From assembly GCF_004361855.1 (NCBI RefSeq), contig NZ_SNWQ01000009.1, forward strand, positions 1 to 64,000: a stretch of DNA of 64,000 nucleotides. Reading direction: 5' to 3'. The DNA comes from Kribbella caucasensis. GTDB lineage: Bacteria; Actinomycetota; Actinomycetes; Propionibacteriales; Kribbellaceae. The position numbers were made by a program, and so were the translations under genes. Positions within the stretch are counted from its first letter, which is position 1. Each line of letters opens with the position of its first letter. The notes beneath the pieces are model-generated. The model had not been told where the DNA came from, ran no database searches, and worked only from the letters and a program-made list of their open reading frames with translations. Below, piece after piece: positions 25,134 through 33,907 of the stretch.

Positions 25134-25541
25134 ATGTCAGGGTTCGTGCGTGCGGGCGGACTTCGGGTGGTCGACGACGGGCTCGACTTCGAGGCTCGCC
25201 TGCCCTGGATGCGGAGCCTTCCTTGGCGGTGCATCGACCAGATCTCGGTGACGCTGGACGGGCAGGAACTGCCGGACAGTTGCCTGCGGCTCCGCGTCGA
25301 CGGCCGTCTGGTGCGGATCGAAGAGTGCTCGAGCCTGGACGGTTACTGGATGATCGGCCGTGCCGTCACCGTGCAAGTTCGCCGGCGTCGGATGCGGGAG
25401 GGGGCGCTGCTGCGTGTCACGGTCAGGTTCGTCATCCCCTATGTGGAAGGTGACGACGGCCCGACCGAGTTGCTCGCGGCAACCACCCTGCGGTTACCGG
25501 TCGCGCGAGCCGGAGATCACACCGACGTGGAGGTCGGATGA
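25134..25541 (+). CDS. Second DUF6379-type beta-subunit-like protein
   Basis: A 135-residue protein (ATG 25134; GTG 25125 would add three residues; neither has a clear ribosome site). It has the same layout as the protein at 21459: RLPWMRSLPWRCIDQISVTL, LDGQELPDS, a mid-chain YW (GYWMIG), and VRFVIPYVEGDDG. It diverges from the second TIM barrel and overlaps the next gene by four bases (ATGA). Pairing a small beta protein with a divergently transcribed alpha barrel is unusual, since the usual order is adjacent on one strand. No sequence-only evidence shows that they form a complex. Confidence 0.68.
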   Translation: MSGFVRAGGLRVVDDGLDFEARLPWMRSLPWRCIDQISVTLDGQELPDSCLRLRVDGRLVRIEECSSLDGYWMIGRAVTVQVRRRRMREGALLRVTVRFVIPYVEGDDGPTELLAATTLRLPVARAGDHTDVEVG

Positions 25542-26791
25542 GGCGCCGTCTGCCGCGTCCACATGAGCTGGCTCCGTTGATTCGGTTCAAGCAGCCCGTA
25601 CTGCGCTCACGGGACCGCACGCTGGCCGACTCCCTCACCATCGAGGACCTCGCACGGGCTGCGAAACGCCGTACTCCACGGATGCCGTTCGAGTACGCCG
25701 ATGGCGGCGCGGACGATGAGATCTCGCTCCTCAGGGCACGGCTGGCCTTCCGGGACGTCGTGTTCCACCCATCTGTCCTGCGTGACGTGTCCAAGCTCAG
25801 CACTGTCAGGAATGTCCTCGGCAGTCCCGCGGCACTGCCGTTCGGGATTGCGCCGATCGGGTTCACGCGGCTGCTGCACACGGCCGGCGAACTCGCCGGT
25901 GTTTCGGTCGCCGCAGAAGCAGGCATCCCGTTCGCGTTGTCCACCATGGGAACCGCCTCGGTCGAGGACGTCGCACGGACAGCGCAGCAGACTGCGCCGG
26001 GAGCGCGAACCTGGTTCCAGCTGTACATCTGGAAGGATCGCGACCGCTCCGCCGAAGTGATCCGGCGCGCGGCCGCCGCGGGAATGGAAGCGCTCATCGT
26101 GACAGTGGATGTCCCGGTCGGCGGTCGCCGGCTGCGCGATGTCCGGAACGGTATGACGGTGCCGCCGACGCTGACGCCGCGAGCAGTGCTCGAGACCATC
26201 CCGCATCCCGCGTGGTGGTTCGACTTCCTGACCACCGAGCCGCTCGCCTTCGCCGCCCTCGACCGCTCGTCCGGAAGCATTCGCGAACTGTTCGAGAGCA
26301 TGTTCGATGCGTCCGTGACGATCGACGACCTCGGCTGGATCCGGCAGCAGTGGAGCGGCCCTGTGGTTGTCAAGGGCATCCAATCCGTTGAGGACGCGCT
26401 GCGCGTCGCCGCCACCGGGGTGGACGCGATCGTGCTGTCGAACCACGGTGGGCGTCAGCTTGATCGGGCCCCGACACCGCTGGATCTGCTGCCGGACGTT
26501 GCTGAAGCGCTACGGGCAAGGCAATCCACTACGGAGGTCTGGCTGGACAGCGGCATCAGGTCTGGTTCGGACATTGTCGCTGCGCTGGCCATGGGCGCCC
26601 GTTTCACCCTCATCGGCCGCGCGTACCTCTACGGGCTGATGGCAGGCGGGCGACTCGGGGCCGCCCGGTCGATCGAGATCCTCCGAACCGAGATCGAACG
26701 GACGATGCAGCTACTCGGCGTCGCCGACCTCGACGAACTCGAGCCCAAACACGCATCCCGCCTCGCGGACCGCCGTCCGGACTCCAGTTGA
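25538..26791 (+). CDS. FMN-dependent alpha-hydroxy-acid oxidase/dehydrogenase family protein
   Basis: A 417-residue TIM barrel of the lactate-dehydrogenase/glycolate-oxidase family. Landmarks: FEYADGGADDEISLLRAR at the N-terminus, PFGIAPIGFTRLLH and WFQLYIW for FMN, VTVDVPVGGRRLRD, VVKGIQSVEDA and the active-site SNHGGRQLDRAP with the catalytic histidine. Such enzymes oxidise L-2-hydroxy acids to 2-oxo acids. Its ATG overlaps the stop of the beta-like protein, so the two are translated together; that is unusual for this family and suggests it acts on a sugar acid or glycoside in the same pathway. Substrate unknown. Confidence 0.82.
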   Translation: MRRRLPRPHELAPLIRFKQPVLRSRDRTLADSLTIEDLARAAKRRTPRMPFEYADGGADDEISLLRARLAFRDVVFHPSVLRDVSKLSTVRNVLGSPAALPFGIAPIGFTRLLHTAGELAGVSVAAEAGIPFALSTMGTASVEDVARTAQQTAPGARTWFQLYIWKDRDRSAEVIRRAAAAGMEALIVTVDVPVGGRRLRDVRNGMTVPPTLTPRAVLETIPHPAWWFDFLTTEPLAFAALDRSSGSIRELFESMFDASVTIDDLGWIRQQWSGPVVVKGIQSVEDALRVAATGVDAIVLSNHGGRQLDRAPTPLDLLPDVAEALRARQSTTEVWLDSGIRSGSDIVAALAMGARFTLIGRAYLYGLMAGGRLGAARSIEILRTEIERTMQLLGVADLDELEPKHASRLADRRPDSS

Positions 26792-26930
26792 GGAGGCAGG
26801 TGCTGCGGCATACGACTACTCGATCACCCTGAGGACTCCGCGTCGAGAGAGCCAGACTTCGGAGGTGATGTCGGGGGCGTTCAGTAGGCCGAGAGCTCAT
26901 CAGCTCAACCGAAGAGTCCCCTTCGGGCAG

Positions 26931-27650
26931 TCACTCTTGCGTGATCTGACTGCGCTCGATGAGGTCGAGTACGGCGTCCCTGGCTTCCTGGAGGATTGCG
27001 ACGGTGTCTGCTGCGGCTGCGGAGATGGCCGGCGCGGCCGGGGCGACGGGCGGCGCGAACAACTGAGCGATGGTGTCGGAGAGGACTTCGGCAGGGGCGT
27101 CGACGCCGAGTGGCGCGGCACTGGCGGGGTTCGACACCGCGACGTCGAATCCAGTGAGCACGGCGTGCAGGACATAGGCCTGGGTAGCCAACGAGCGGTC
27201 GTGGCGGACCAGCCCGTGGTGGCTCAGCACCGGCAAGACTGTGTTGCACAGGGCGCTCGGTCGGGTCCGGTCGAACAGATCCCGGTTCTCAGGCTCCGAC
27301 AACAGTCGCATCAGATCGGCGTCGCCGCTCTTCAGACGGGACTTGAGCGGAAGGTTCAGTCCCGTGCTGATCAACAGCGGGGCCAACCGGTGTGGCAGCA
27401 CCAGGGTGTGGTCGGCCGTGATAGGCGCGATGAGTTCGTCCAGGAACGTCAGCAGCTCGCGTGCGAACAGTCCGACGATGAGGTCTTCTTTGGCGGCCCA
27501 GTACAGGTAGACGGTGCCTTTTGCGACGCCGGCCGCTCGGGCGATCTCGTTCACGGTGACTTTGCGTACGCCGTGCTCGAGCATCAGCTCGCGCGCGCTG
27601 TCGAGGATGCGCGCGGCTTTACGTGATCGCTGCTCGATCAGCTGTGTCAC
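26931..27650 (-). CDS. TetR-family transcriptional regulator
   Basis: A 239-residue regulator starting at GTG 27650 after GGGAAGG. The N-terminal HTH is RILDSARELMLEHGVRKVTV ... IARAAGVAKGTVYLYWAAKE; the ligand-binding part ends in an Ala/Pro-rich tail. It diverges from the SDR gene at 27767. A decayed partial second copy of this gene lies at 29068-29232. Probable target is the divergent promoter, autoregulating itself and the SDR. Confidence 0.85.
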   Translation of the reverse strand: MTQLIEQRSRKAARILDSARELMLEHGVRKVTVNEIARAAGVAKGTVYLYWAAKEDLIVGLFARELLTFLDELIAPITADHTLVLPHRLAPLLISTGLNLPLKSRLKSGDADLMRLLSEPENRDLFDRTRPSALCNTVLPVLSHHGLVRHDRSLATQAYVLHAVLTGFDVAVSNPASAAPLGVDAPAEVLSDTIAQLFAPPVAPAAPAISAAAADTVAILQEARDAVLDLIERSQITQE

Positions 27651-27717
27651 GTGAGTTGCCTTCCCTGGTTCGTCATAGCAGTGCTGACGTGTTGTGTCTC
27701 CTGCATGGTAGCGGACG

Positions 27718-27739
27718 AACTGACCGAAGCGGTCTGGTT
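27718..27739. promoter_or_regulatory. Possible TetR operator upstream of the SDR gene
   Basis: A GACC-N5-GGTC inverted repeat is flanked by AACT and TGGTT, giving an imperfect 22-bp dyad in the 116-bp tetR/SDR divergent region. It overlaps the likely -35 area of the SDR promoter, whose possible -10 is TAGATT at 27755-27760. Confidence 0.35.
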
Positions 27740-27766
27740 GGTTCTATCTGTGCTAGATTCAGAGGC

Positions 27767-28483
27767 GTGGATGAGGCGTTGAGCGTTGTCGTGACGGGTG
27801 GTAATCGGGGCATAGGGCGGGCTGTGGCAGCGGAAACTGTTCGGCGTGGTCATCGGGTCACGATCCTGGCGCGCCGCCCGGACGAAGGTGCCGCTGCCGC
27901 AAAGGACACGGGGGCCGATCTTGTTGTAGGTGACCTCTCGTCCGTCCGATCGGTGCGACAGGCTGTGGAGAAGATTGCTGCGGCGATCCGTCGGATCGAC
28001 GTACTCGTCCACAACGCGGCGGTCTGGCCGAGTCGCCGCATCATCAACGAGGACGGGTTCGAGCAGGCGTTCTTCGTCAATCACCTCGCGCCGTTCCTGA
28101 TGAATCATCTGCTGGAGGAGCGCCTGGGGCGGGTCGTCCAGGTCAGTGCCGGGCTCTACGTCAGCGGGAAGGTCGACCCGGATCGGACGCCTACGGGCGA
28201 GGACTTCCACTCGATGAGAACCTACGCGGACACCAAGTTGGCCAACTTGTTGATGGTCGCGCTGTTCGCCGAGCGGTGGAGGGCTTCCGGGGTGACGATC
28301 GATGCGGTGCATCCTGGCGTCCTGCGGACCGGACTTGGCGATCCTGGTGGGGTTCGCGGGCTGGCCTTGAAGACAGTCAAGCGGTTGTGGAAACCGGCCG
28401 AGGAGGCAGCGCCGCCGGTGGTCGACCTCCTGGTGTCCGAGGGGACAGGCCGCTACTTCAACCGGTCGAAGGAGGCCCGCTGA
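27767..28483 (+). CDS. Short-chain dehydrogenase/reductase
   Basis: A 238-residue classical SDR starting at GTG 27767. It has TGGNRGIGRAVA (NAD(P) binding), VGDLSS, VLVHNAAVW, the serine in VVQVSAGLY and the YADTKLAN catalytic Tyr-Lys pair. It resembles the retinol-dehydrogenase-like group that reduces or oxidises lipid or aromatic carbonyls. A ribosome site (AGAGG) is only just upstream, so the transcript may be nearly leaderless. Likely controlled by the divergent TetR. Confidence 0.82.
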   Translation: MDEALSVVVTGGNRGIGRAVAAETVRRGHRVTILARRPDEGAAAAKDTGADLVVGDLSSVRSVRQAVEKIAAAIRRIDVLVHNAAVWPSRRIINEDGFEQAFFVNHLAPFLMNHLLEERLGRVVQVSAGLYVSGKVDPDRTPTGEDFHSMRTYADTKLANLLMVALFAERWRASGVTIDAVHPGVLRTGLGDPGGVRGLALKTVKRLWKPAEEAAPPVVDLLVSEGTGRYFNRSKEAR

Positions 28484-28836
28484 GGCCTGTAGCCCGCGAC
28501 GCGGCGCTCGCTCGCAGACTCTGGAACGACGCGACGAACGCACTCGACGTGGCCTGACGCAGCGACCCCGACCGGTGAACGTGACCAGGCGAGCGCTCGG
28601 CGTCGCAGGAGGAGCCAGAGTTCGGCGCTGGTGTCGGGATCGTCGACGTCGTCCTCGAGTCGTTCTTCGCATTTGGTGATTCGGTGCCGGAGGGTGTTCC
28701 AGTGCACGCCGAGGGAGCGCGCCGCGGCCGCCCACTGCCCGTGGCGCCGGAGATAACCGACGAGCGATTCGAGTTGACGGGCGCCGAGGCGGTCCAACAC
28801 TGTAGCGAGCCGCTCCGCGTTGCCGGCCGCCGTCAT
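28453..28836 (-). pseudogene. Remnant of a PucR-type regulator (C-terminal helix-turn-helix only)
   Basis: The minus strand encodes LESLVGYLRRHGQWAAAARS, then LGVHWNTLRHRITKCEERL and DDPDTSAELWLLLRRRAL. This is the C-terminal PucR HTH domain, which is normally preceded by several hundred residues that are absent here. After about 28595 the frame runs into non-homologous sequence overlapping the SDR 3' end. An orphan HTH of this kind is best read as a decayed gene, though a short DNA-binding protein cannot be excluded. Confidence 0.6.
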
Positions 28837-29067
28837 GGAGCGGCTGGCCCTACCCTGGCTGCATCAACAGTCGCACCGGGCTCTGGTTGCCAACGACGGG
28901 CGGGTGCTCGTTTCCCTGGATCCTGATCGACCGCCGGGGTGCTCTCTCCCGGACTTCGCTGGGCTGAGTGAGTTCGTTCCGATCGACGCGGACGGACCCG
29001 TAGGCCAGTTCCCCGTGCTGCACTGGGCCTAGAGACATCAGGTCAAGGGGATCGTCGATGAGGTCGA

Positions 29068-29232
29068 GCACGACGTGCAGGACATAAGCCCGGGACGCCA
29101 AGGAGCGGTCGTGGCGGATCAGCCCGCTGTGGCGCAGTATCGGCAAGACTGTGTTGCACAGGGCGCCGGTCTGATCCGGTCGAACAGATCTCGGTTCCGG
29201 CCTCCGACAACCGCCGCAGCAGATCGGCGTCG
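29068..29232 (-). pseudogene. Partial, decayed copy of the neighbouring tetR gene
   Basis: This segment aligns along its whole length with 27158-27322 inside the intact tetR. It includes 26 consecutive identical bases (27231-27256 = 29141-29166) and encodes ALCNTVLPILRHSGLIRHD where the intact gene has ALCNTVLPVLSHHGLVRHD. No helix-turn-helix portion remains, and the frame breaks at both ends. It marks an old duplication of a regulator locus followed by deletion. Confidence 0.75.
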
Positions 29233-29558
29233 TGGAGTTCGTGGAGCGGTCAAAGGCGCAGGAGGCTCTGACCGTCGCGACCACCGGGATGGCCGATTCG
29301 CCGATCGGCGTCTCGCGGACATCGCGCTCGACACCGGCACGCCGAACGGCGCCACCTGGACCGAGTTCTTCGCCGGCCGCGCTAGCGACGTACTCACCGC
29401 AGGCCTCTTGTTCGTCCTTGTAGCTCAACGCGTCCCGGACCCGCTGAGCCGCTCGAGCGAGCTGGTCAAGCCCGTCGTGCAGCCAGTCACCTGAAGCGAG
29501 CAATCGCGATGGGCCGCGCGGCGCGGCCGTAACGTCCGGATCCGGTCAGGGTGGGCTG
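29233..29558. other. Intergenic, degenerate sequence
   Basis: Open frames exist on both strands (for example a plus-strand stretch encoding WTEFFAGRASDVLTAGL), but none continues into a recognisable domain or has a start with ribosome site. It appears to be further debris of the decayed regulator region. Confidence 0.4.
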
Positions 29559-29587
29559 TTGACAGGTCTTGCTACCGATAACAAGAT
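29559..29587 (+). promoter_or_regulatory. Promoter of the second importer operon
   Basis: TTGACA (29559-29564) and CAAGAT (29582-29587) are separated by an ideal 17 bp. The -10 resembles TAAGAT. The transcript would have a leader of about 125 bases before the binding-protein ATG at 29721. Twin operators overlap the spacer and the start point. Confidence 0.65.
29570..29583. promoter_or_regulatory. Operator copy A (TGCTACCGATAACA)
   Basis: Near-palindrome with central CG lying within the spacer of the promoter. It differs from copy B at one base. Probable binding site of the LacI protein at 32840-33907. Confidence 0.65.
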
Positions 29588-29600
29588 GTTACCGATAACA
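29587..29600. promoter_or_regulatory. Operator copy B (TGTTACCGATAACA)
   Basis: Inverted repeat TGTTA-CCGA-TAACA, symmetric except for one central pair, centred 17 bp from copy A and overlapping the end of the -10 and the transcription start region. The central CG and 14-bp length are typical of LacI-family sites. Confidence 0.7.
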
Positions 29601-29720
29601 GCGCTGCTTTCCGGGCGACTCGCCCTTCGCGGATGCAGCGTTTCGCAGGGCTTCCTGTGCGGTTCGGGGGATCGCGGTCGGGCTCTGTATCGATGCCGTT
29701 CGGCGAGGAAGGAATCGCAC

Positions 29721-31046
29721 ATGCCCATACCAGGCGGAGGAAATCGACTGACGCGCCGTCGACTGCTCGGGCTGGCCGCAGTCTCTGCTGGAGCTGCGTT
29801 GTCCGGCCCGGTCCTTGCCGCTTGTGGCAAGGACTCGGCGAAGGGTGGCGGATCAACCACGCTGACGTTCCTGAACCAGTCCCGGGGACAGGTCAAAGCG
29901 CTCGAGAAGCTGGTCGAGACGTACGAGAAGCAGACCGGCGTACGGGTGACGATCGACAGTCCCGGACCGACGAATTTCCCGGCGAAGTTGCAGTCGAAGT
30001 CGCAGTCGGGCGATATGCCGGACGTCTACTCGACGCTCACGCTGCCCGAGATGATCCCGTACTACAAGGCCGGCTGGGCGATGAACCTGGAGCCGAAGCT
30101 GACCGGTGAGTGGAAAGGCAACTTCTCGCCGATCGCGCTGGACCTGACCACTGTGAGGGCCGGTTCGGTCAGCGGCCTGGACGCCGGTATCTATTCGGCG
30201 CACTGGGAGATCCAGACCATGGGGCTCCTGCTGAACACCAAGACGTTCGAGTCGGCCGGGATCGATCCGAAGGTTCCGCCGGCCACGACGGACGCGTGGA
30301 TCGAGCAGCTGAAGAAAGTCTCCGGCAAGACCGGCAACGGTGCGTTCCTGATGGCTGCGTCCCTGGCGGACCGGTTCCTGCTGACTCATGCCTCCAACTG
30401 GATGACCGACGCCGAGATCGACGCGACGCTCGCAGGAAAGGCGAGTTGGAAATCGGACGGCTGGCGTAAAGGTCTGCAACTGCTGGCGGAGCTGAGGGAC
30501 GCCGGAGTCATCGTCAACAAGACCCTGCCCGGCGGCAACGACGACAACCCGACGGTGGAGAAGGGCTTCTTCAACGTCCAGGACACGCCGGCGATCTTCG
30601 ACGCGTCGGTCGCGATCGGGGTCGCGCGGGCCACCGCGCCGGACTTCACGGAGTACACCTCGATGGGGATTCCGAAGGCGGCCGACGGCACGCAGAAACC
30701 GCGGGTGTACGGCGGTGTCGGCAAGGGGGCGTGCATCAACCCGAAGGGAACGAACGTCGATGCCGCGGTGAAGTTCGTGCAGTGGTTGACCGAGCCCGAG
30801 CAGGCGAAGGTGTTCGCCGACATGGTCGGGTTGATCCCGGCGAACCCGAAGGTCACCTCAGCCGACCTGCCCCCGCAGGTCGCCGGTTTCGCGTCGCTCG
30901 CCAACGCGATCGAGGTTGTTCCGTCACCGTTCAGCCCCGACGCCCGGACGGCGTTGATCAGCGGCGTGCAGAGCCTCGTGCTGAAGGAGAAGACCGTCGA
31001 CCAGGTGCTCGACGACATGGAGACGGCGCAGAAGAGGACCAAGTGA
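29721..31046 (+). CDS. ABC importer substrate-binding lipoprotein with Tat-type signal
   Basis: A 441-residue binding protein. The signal has twin arginines (RLTRRRLLGLAAVS) and ends with the lipobox LAAC, cysteine 35, so export is probably by Tat followed by lipidation. The mature part is a CUT1 sugar-binding fold (DMPDVYSTLTLPEMIPYY, KFVQWLTEPEQAKVFADM). GAGGAAGGAA precedes ATG 29721. It heads an operon with two permeases and a LacI regulator and is followed by glycosidases, so a rhamnose- or galactose-containing oligosaccharide or glycoside is the likely ligand. Confidence 0.87.
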   Translation: MPIPGGGNRLTRRRLLGLAAVSAGAALSGPVLAACGKDSAKGGGSTTLTFLNQSRGQVKALEKLVETYEKQTGVRVTIDSPGPTNFPAKLQSKSQSGDMPDVYSTLTLPEMIPYYKAGWAMNLEPKLTGEWKGNFSPIALDLTTVRAGSVSGLDAGIYSAHWEIQTMGLLLNTKTFESAGIDPKVPPATTDAWIEQLKKVSGKTGNGAFLMAASLADRFLLTHASNWMTDAEIDATLAGKASWKSDGWRKGLQLLAELRDAGVIVNKTLPGGNDDNPTVEKGFFNVQDTPAIFDASVAIGVARATAPDFTEYTSMGIPKAADGTQKPRVYGGVGKGACINPKGTNVDAAVKFVQWLTEPEQAKVFADMVGLIPANPKVTSADLPPQVAGFASLANAIEVVPSPFSPDARTALISGVQSLVLKEKTVDQVLDDMETAQKRTK

Positions 31047-31978
31047 CGGTACGTCCGCTCGAACGGGTCGCTCTGCGTGTGCAACCGGCCTCCCGGCGCC
31101 GCAGCCCGCTGGCGCGGCGCAGGGAACTCATGGCCTACGTGTTCCTCCTACCGGCGGCTGTGCTGCTGGCGGTATTTACGCTCGTCCCGTTCGTCCAGGC
31201 GGTCGTGCTGAGCTTCCAGGAATGGGACGGGGTCAGCGCGGTCACGTCCTTCGTTGGCCTGTCCAACTACCGGTTCGTGATGCACGACAGCGTTTTCTGG
31301 TCGTCGATGCGGAACGTTCTGGTCTTCGGCGTGGCCGGTTTCGTCCTCGGCAACGCGTTGTCGTTGGGGATGGCAGTCGCGGTCAACCGGGTACGTCGCG
31401 GGAAGGCGTTCTTCCGGACCGCGTTCTACCTGCCAGGTGTCTTCTCCGTGGTGGTCATCGGGATGATGTTCTCCTGGCTGCTTGCTCCGAACGCAGGCAT
31501 TCTGAACCGCCTGCTCGGCGGCGTTGGGTTGTCCGGACTCCAGCACAACTGGCTCGAGGATCCCGGTACGGCGCTGCCGGCGGTGGCGGCGGTCTTCCTC
31601 TGGTATCACTGGGGATTCGGCTTCATTCTGTACCTGGCCGGCCTTCAGGACGTGCCCGTGGAGCTGTACGAGGCGGCCGATCTGGACGGCGCGAGCGGCT
31701 GGGCGAAGTTCCGGTACGTGACGTGGCCGGACCTGCTGCCGGTGACGGCGATCGTGTCGTTGCTGACACTGCTCGGAGCGTTGCAGGTCTTCGGCACTGT
31801 GCAGGTCCTCACCAACGGCGGACCGGGTGACCACACGATGGTGCCGACGCTGCGCATCTATCAGGAGGCGTTCACGAACCAGCGCTTCGGATCGGCGGCA
31901 GCGATGTCGGTGATCTTCGGCGGCGCGCTGGTCCTGCTCGCGATGCTGCACCTGTGGTTGTCCCGGCGGCGGAGGTGA
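31043..31978 (+). CDS. ABC importer permease (MalF-like)
   Basis: A 311-residue, six-helix permease. GTG 31043 overlaps the binding-protein stop (GTGA). EAA loop: ELYEAADLDGASGWAKFRYV. A polar, Arg-rich N-terminus precedes the first helix. Confidence 0.87.
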   Translation: MTVRPLERVALRVQPASRRRSPLARRRELMAYVFLLPAAVLLAVFTLVPFVQAVVLSFQEWDGVSAVTSFVGLSNYRFVMHDSVFWSSMRNVLVFGVAGFVLGNALSLGMAVAVNRVRRGKAFFRTAFYLPGVFSVVVIGMMFSWLLAPNAGILNRLLGGVGLSGLQHNWLEDPGTALPAVAAVFLWYHWGFGFILYLAGLQDVPVELYEAADLDGASGWAKFRYVTWPDLLPVTAIVSLLTLLGALQVFGTVQVLTNGGPGDHTMVPTLRIYQEAFTNQRFGSAAAMSVIFGGALVLLAMLHLWLSRRRR

Positions 31979-31983
31979 TGGTG

Positions 31984-32808
31984 ATGTTGAAGGGTCTGGC
32001 CGGCCGTGGCGGTCTGTACGGGCTACTGGTGCTGGCTGCGGTCGGGGCACTGTTCCCGATGGTCTGGTTGCTGATCGGTTCGCTGCAGACGAGCAGTGAG
32101 CTGTACCGCGGCAAAGATCTGCTGCCGGCGAAGCCGCAATGGTCGAATTACGTTACTGCGTGGACCGACGGCGACCTCGGCACGTATCTGCCGAACAGCG
32201 TGATCTACACGGTTTCGGCGGTCATCGGGATCCTGGTCGTGTCCAGTATGGCGGGCTACGCGTTGGCCCGGATCGAGTTCCGGGGCAAGGCCGCGGTGAC
32301 GTTCGCGCTGCTGGCGGTGATGATCATTCCGGCGCCGGCGTCGTTTATCGCGCAGTACAAACTGATGGTGATGCTGGGACTGACCAACAGCCGGCTCGGC
32401 TATGTGCTGATCCTGGTGTCGGCAGGCATCCCGATCTCAGCGCTCATCATGCGCGGGTTCTTCGCGAATCTGCCGAAGGACTTGGAGGAAGCCGCCGCGA
32501 TCGACGGCAGTTCGGCGCTGAACACGTTCGCCCGGGTGATTCTCCCGCTGGCGCGGCCGGGGTTGATCGCTGTCGCCGTGATCCAAGGTCTCGCGGTGTG
32601 GAACGAGTACCTGCTGGCGTTGGTCCTGTTCGACGACGACCGGCTGATGCCGGTGCAGCGCGGGCTGATGAACTTCGTGTCCGCGGAGACACCGGTGCAG
32701 AACATTCTGCTGGCCGCCACCGCGATCTCCGTCCTGCCTGTGGTGGTGTTCTATGTCTTCGCTCAGCGGCAGGTTGTGCAGGGGATCAGCAGCGGAGCGG
32801 TCAAGTAG
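31984..32808 (+). CDS. ABC importer permease (MalG-like)
   Basis: About 274 residues, six helices, EAA loop DLEEAAAIDGSSALNTFARV, C-terminal FAQRQVVQGISSGAVK. ATG 31984 has GGCGGAGG about nine bases upstream; ATG 31978, which overlaps the previous stop, is the alternative. As in the first importer, no ATPase gene accompanies it. Confidence 0.86.
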   Translation: MLKGLAGRGGLYGLLVLAAVGALFPMVWLLIGSLQTSSELYRGKDLLPAKPQWSNYVTAWTDGDLGTYLPNSVIYTVSAVIGILVVSSMAGYALARIEFRGKAAVTFALLAVMIIPAPASFIAQYKLMVMLGLTNSRLGYVLILVSAGIPISALIMRGFFANLPKDLEEAAAIDGSSALNTFARVILPLARPGLIAVAVIQGLAVWNEYLLALVLFDDDRLMPVQRGLMNFVSAETPVQNILLAATAISVLPVVVFYVFAQRQVVQGISSGAVK

Positions 32809-32839
32809 GCTGCGTGATTCGAAGGGAGGTGTACAAGCG

Positions 32840-33907
32840 ATGACCGAGAAACCTGTGCCCGTGGTGCGGGCCACTCTCACCGACGTCGCCCGCGCCGCCG
32901 GGGTCTCCCGGCAGACGGCGTCACGCGTCGCTCGCGGGGGTGAGAACGTCAACGCGCGCACGGCGGCGCGGGTACGGCGAGCCATCAAGGCGCTCGGCTA
33001 CCGGCCGGATCCGATCGCGCGGGCGTTGTCCATCGGGCGTGGGCTCAGTGTGGGATTGCTGACCCATCAGCTGACCGATCGGCAGATGGGGCTCGGGGCG
33101 ATCTCGATCATGATCGGCGTCGAGCAGGCCGCGACCGAGTTGGGGCTCGGCGTCAGCGTCGCGACGTTCGCGACCTTCGATCGGGCCACTGTCCAGGACG
33201 GGATCGACCGGCTGGCCAGGGCCGGCTGCGACGGTGTGATCTTCATGGCGCCGTGGGTGTCGGCAGTGAAGACGTTGCGGGCGATCGACACCTCGCTGCC
33301 GATGGTGTCGACCAGTGACGTCCCCGACTACGACGGTCCCGCCGTGCATGCCGATGCCGCGCAGGCAGCAGGTGACGTGGTGGACCACTTGCTGTCGCTG
33401 GGGCACGAGACTGTTCACCATGTCGCGGGTCCGCTCGACTGGATTTCGAGCCAGCGTCGTCTGGTCGGTTGGGAGAGCGCTTTGCGGCGGGCCGGTGTGG
33501 CGGTGCCCGAGCCGCTGGCCGGCGACTGGACCGCCGGGTCGGGGTATACGGCCGGCAGGCAACTGGCGCAGGATCCCTCGGTCACGGCGATCTTCACCGC
33601 CAATGACGAGATGGCGTTGGGTGTCGTCTACGCGCTCAACGAGGCCGGGCGGCAGGTTCCGGAGGACGTCAGTGTCGCGGGCTTCGACGACGCGCCGGGG
33701 TCGGATTTCTTCCGGCCGCCGCTGACGACGGTGAGGGTCGACGATGCCGAGTACGGACGGGAAGCCGTCGCGCAGCTCATGCTGCAGATCAACGGCGACG
33801 CAGCGTCCCCGGCAACGATCCTGCCGCACCAGTTGATCATCCGCGCCAGTACGGCGAGCAGTCCGCGCAGGGTACGAAAAGCAGCTGGACGTCAGCGTTC
33901 GCGCTGA
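32840..33907 (+). CDS. LacI-family regulator of the importer/rhamnosidase block
   Basis: A 355-residue repressor: HTH TLTDVARAAGVSRQTASRVA, hinge YRPDPIARAL, effector domain ending PEDVSVAGFDDAPGSDFFRP. GGGAGG lies at 32824-32829 before ATG 32840, 31 bp after the last permease, so it is transcribed with the importer. A strong hairpin overlaps its stop codon. The probable targets are the twin TGTTACCGATAACA-type sites in front of this operon. Effector unknown. Confidence 0.87.
   Translation: MTEKPVPVVRATLTDVARAAGVSRQTASRVARGGENVNARTAARVRRAIKALGYRPDPIARALSIGRGLSVGLLTHQLTDRQMGLGAISIMIGVEQAATELGLGVSVATFATFDRATVQDGIDRLARAGCDGVIFMAPWVSAVKTLRAIDTSLPMVSTSDVPDYDGPAVHADAAQAAGDVVDHLLSLGHETVHHVAGPLDWISSQRRLVGWESALRRAGVAVPEPLAGDWTAGSGYTAGRQLAQDPSVTAIFTANDEMALGVVYALNEAGRQVPEDVSVAGFDDAPGSDFFRPPLTTVRVDDAEYGREAVAQLMLQINGDAASPATILPHQLIIRASTASSPRRVRKAAGRQRSR

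Noticed and set aside
28820..29032. Short plus-strand open frame ending GQFPVLHWA
   Set aside because: It overlaps the PucR remnant and has no ribosome site or family; probably debris.
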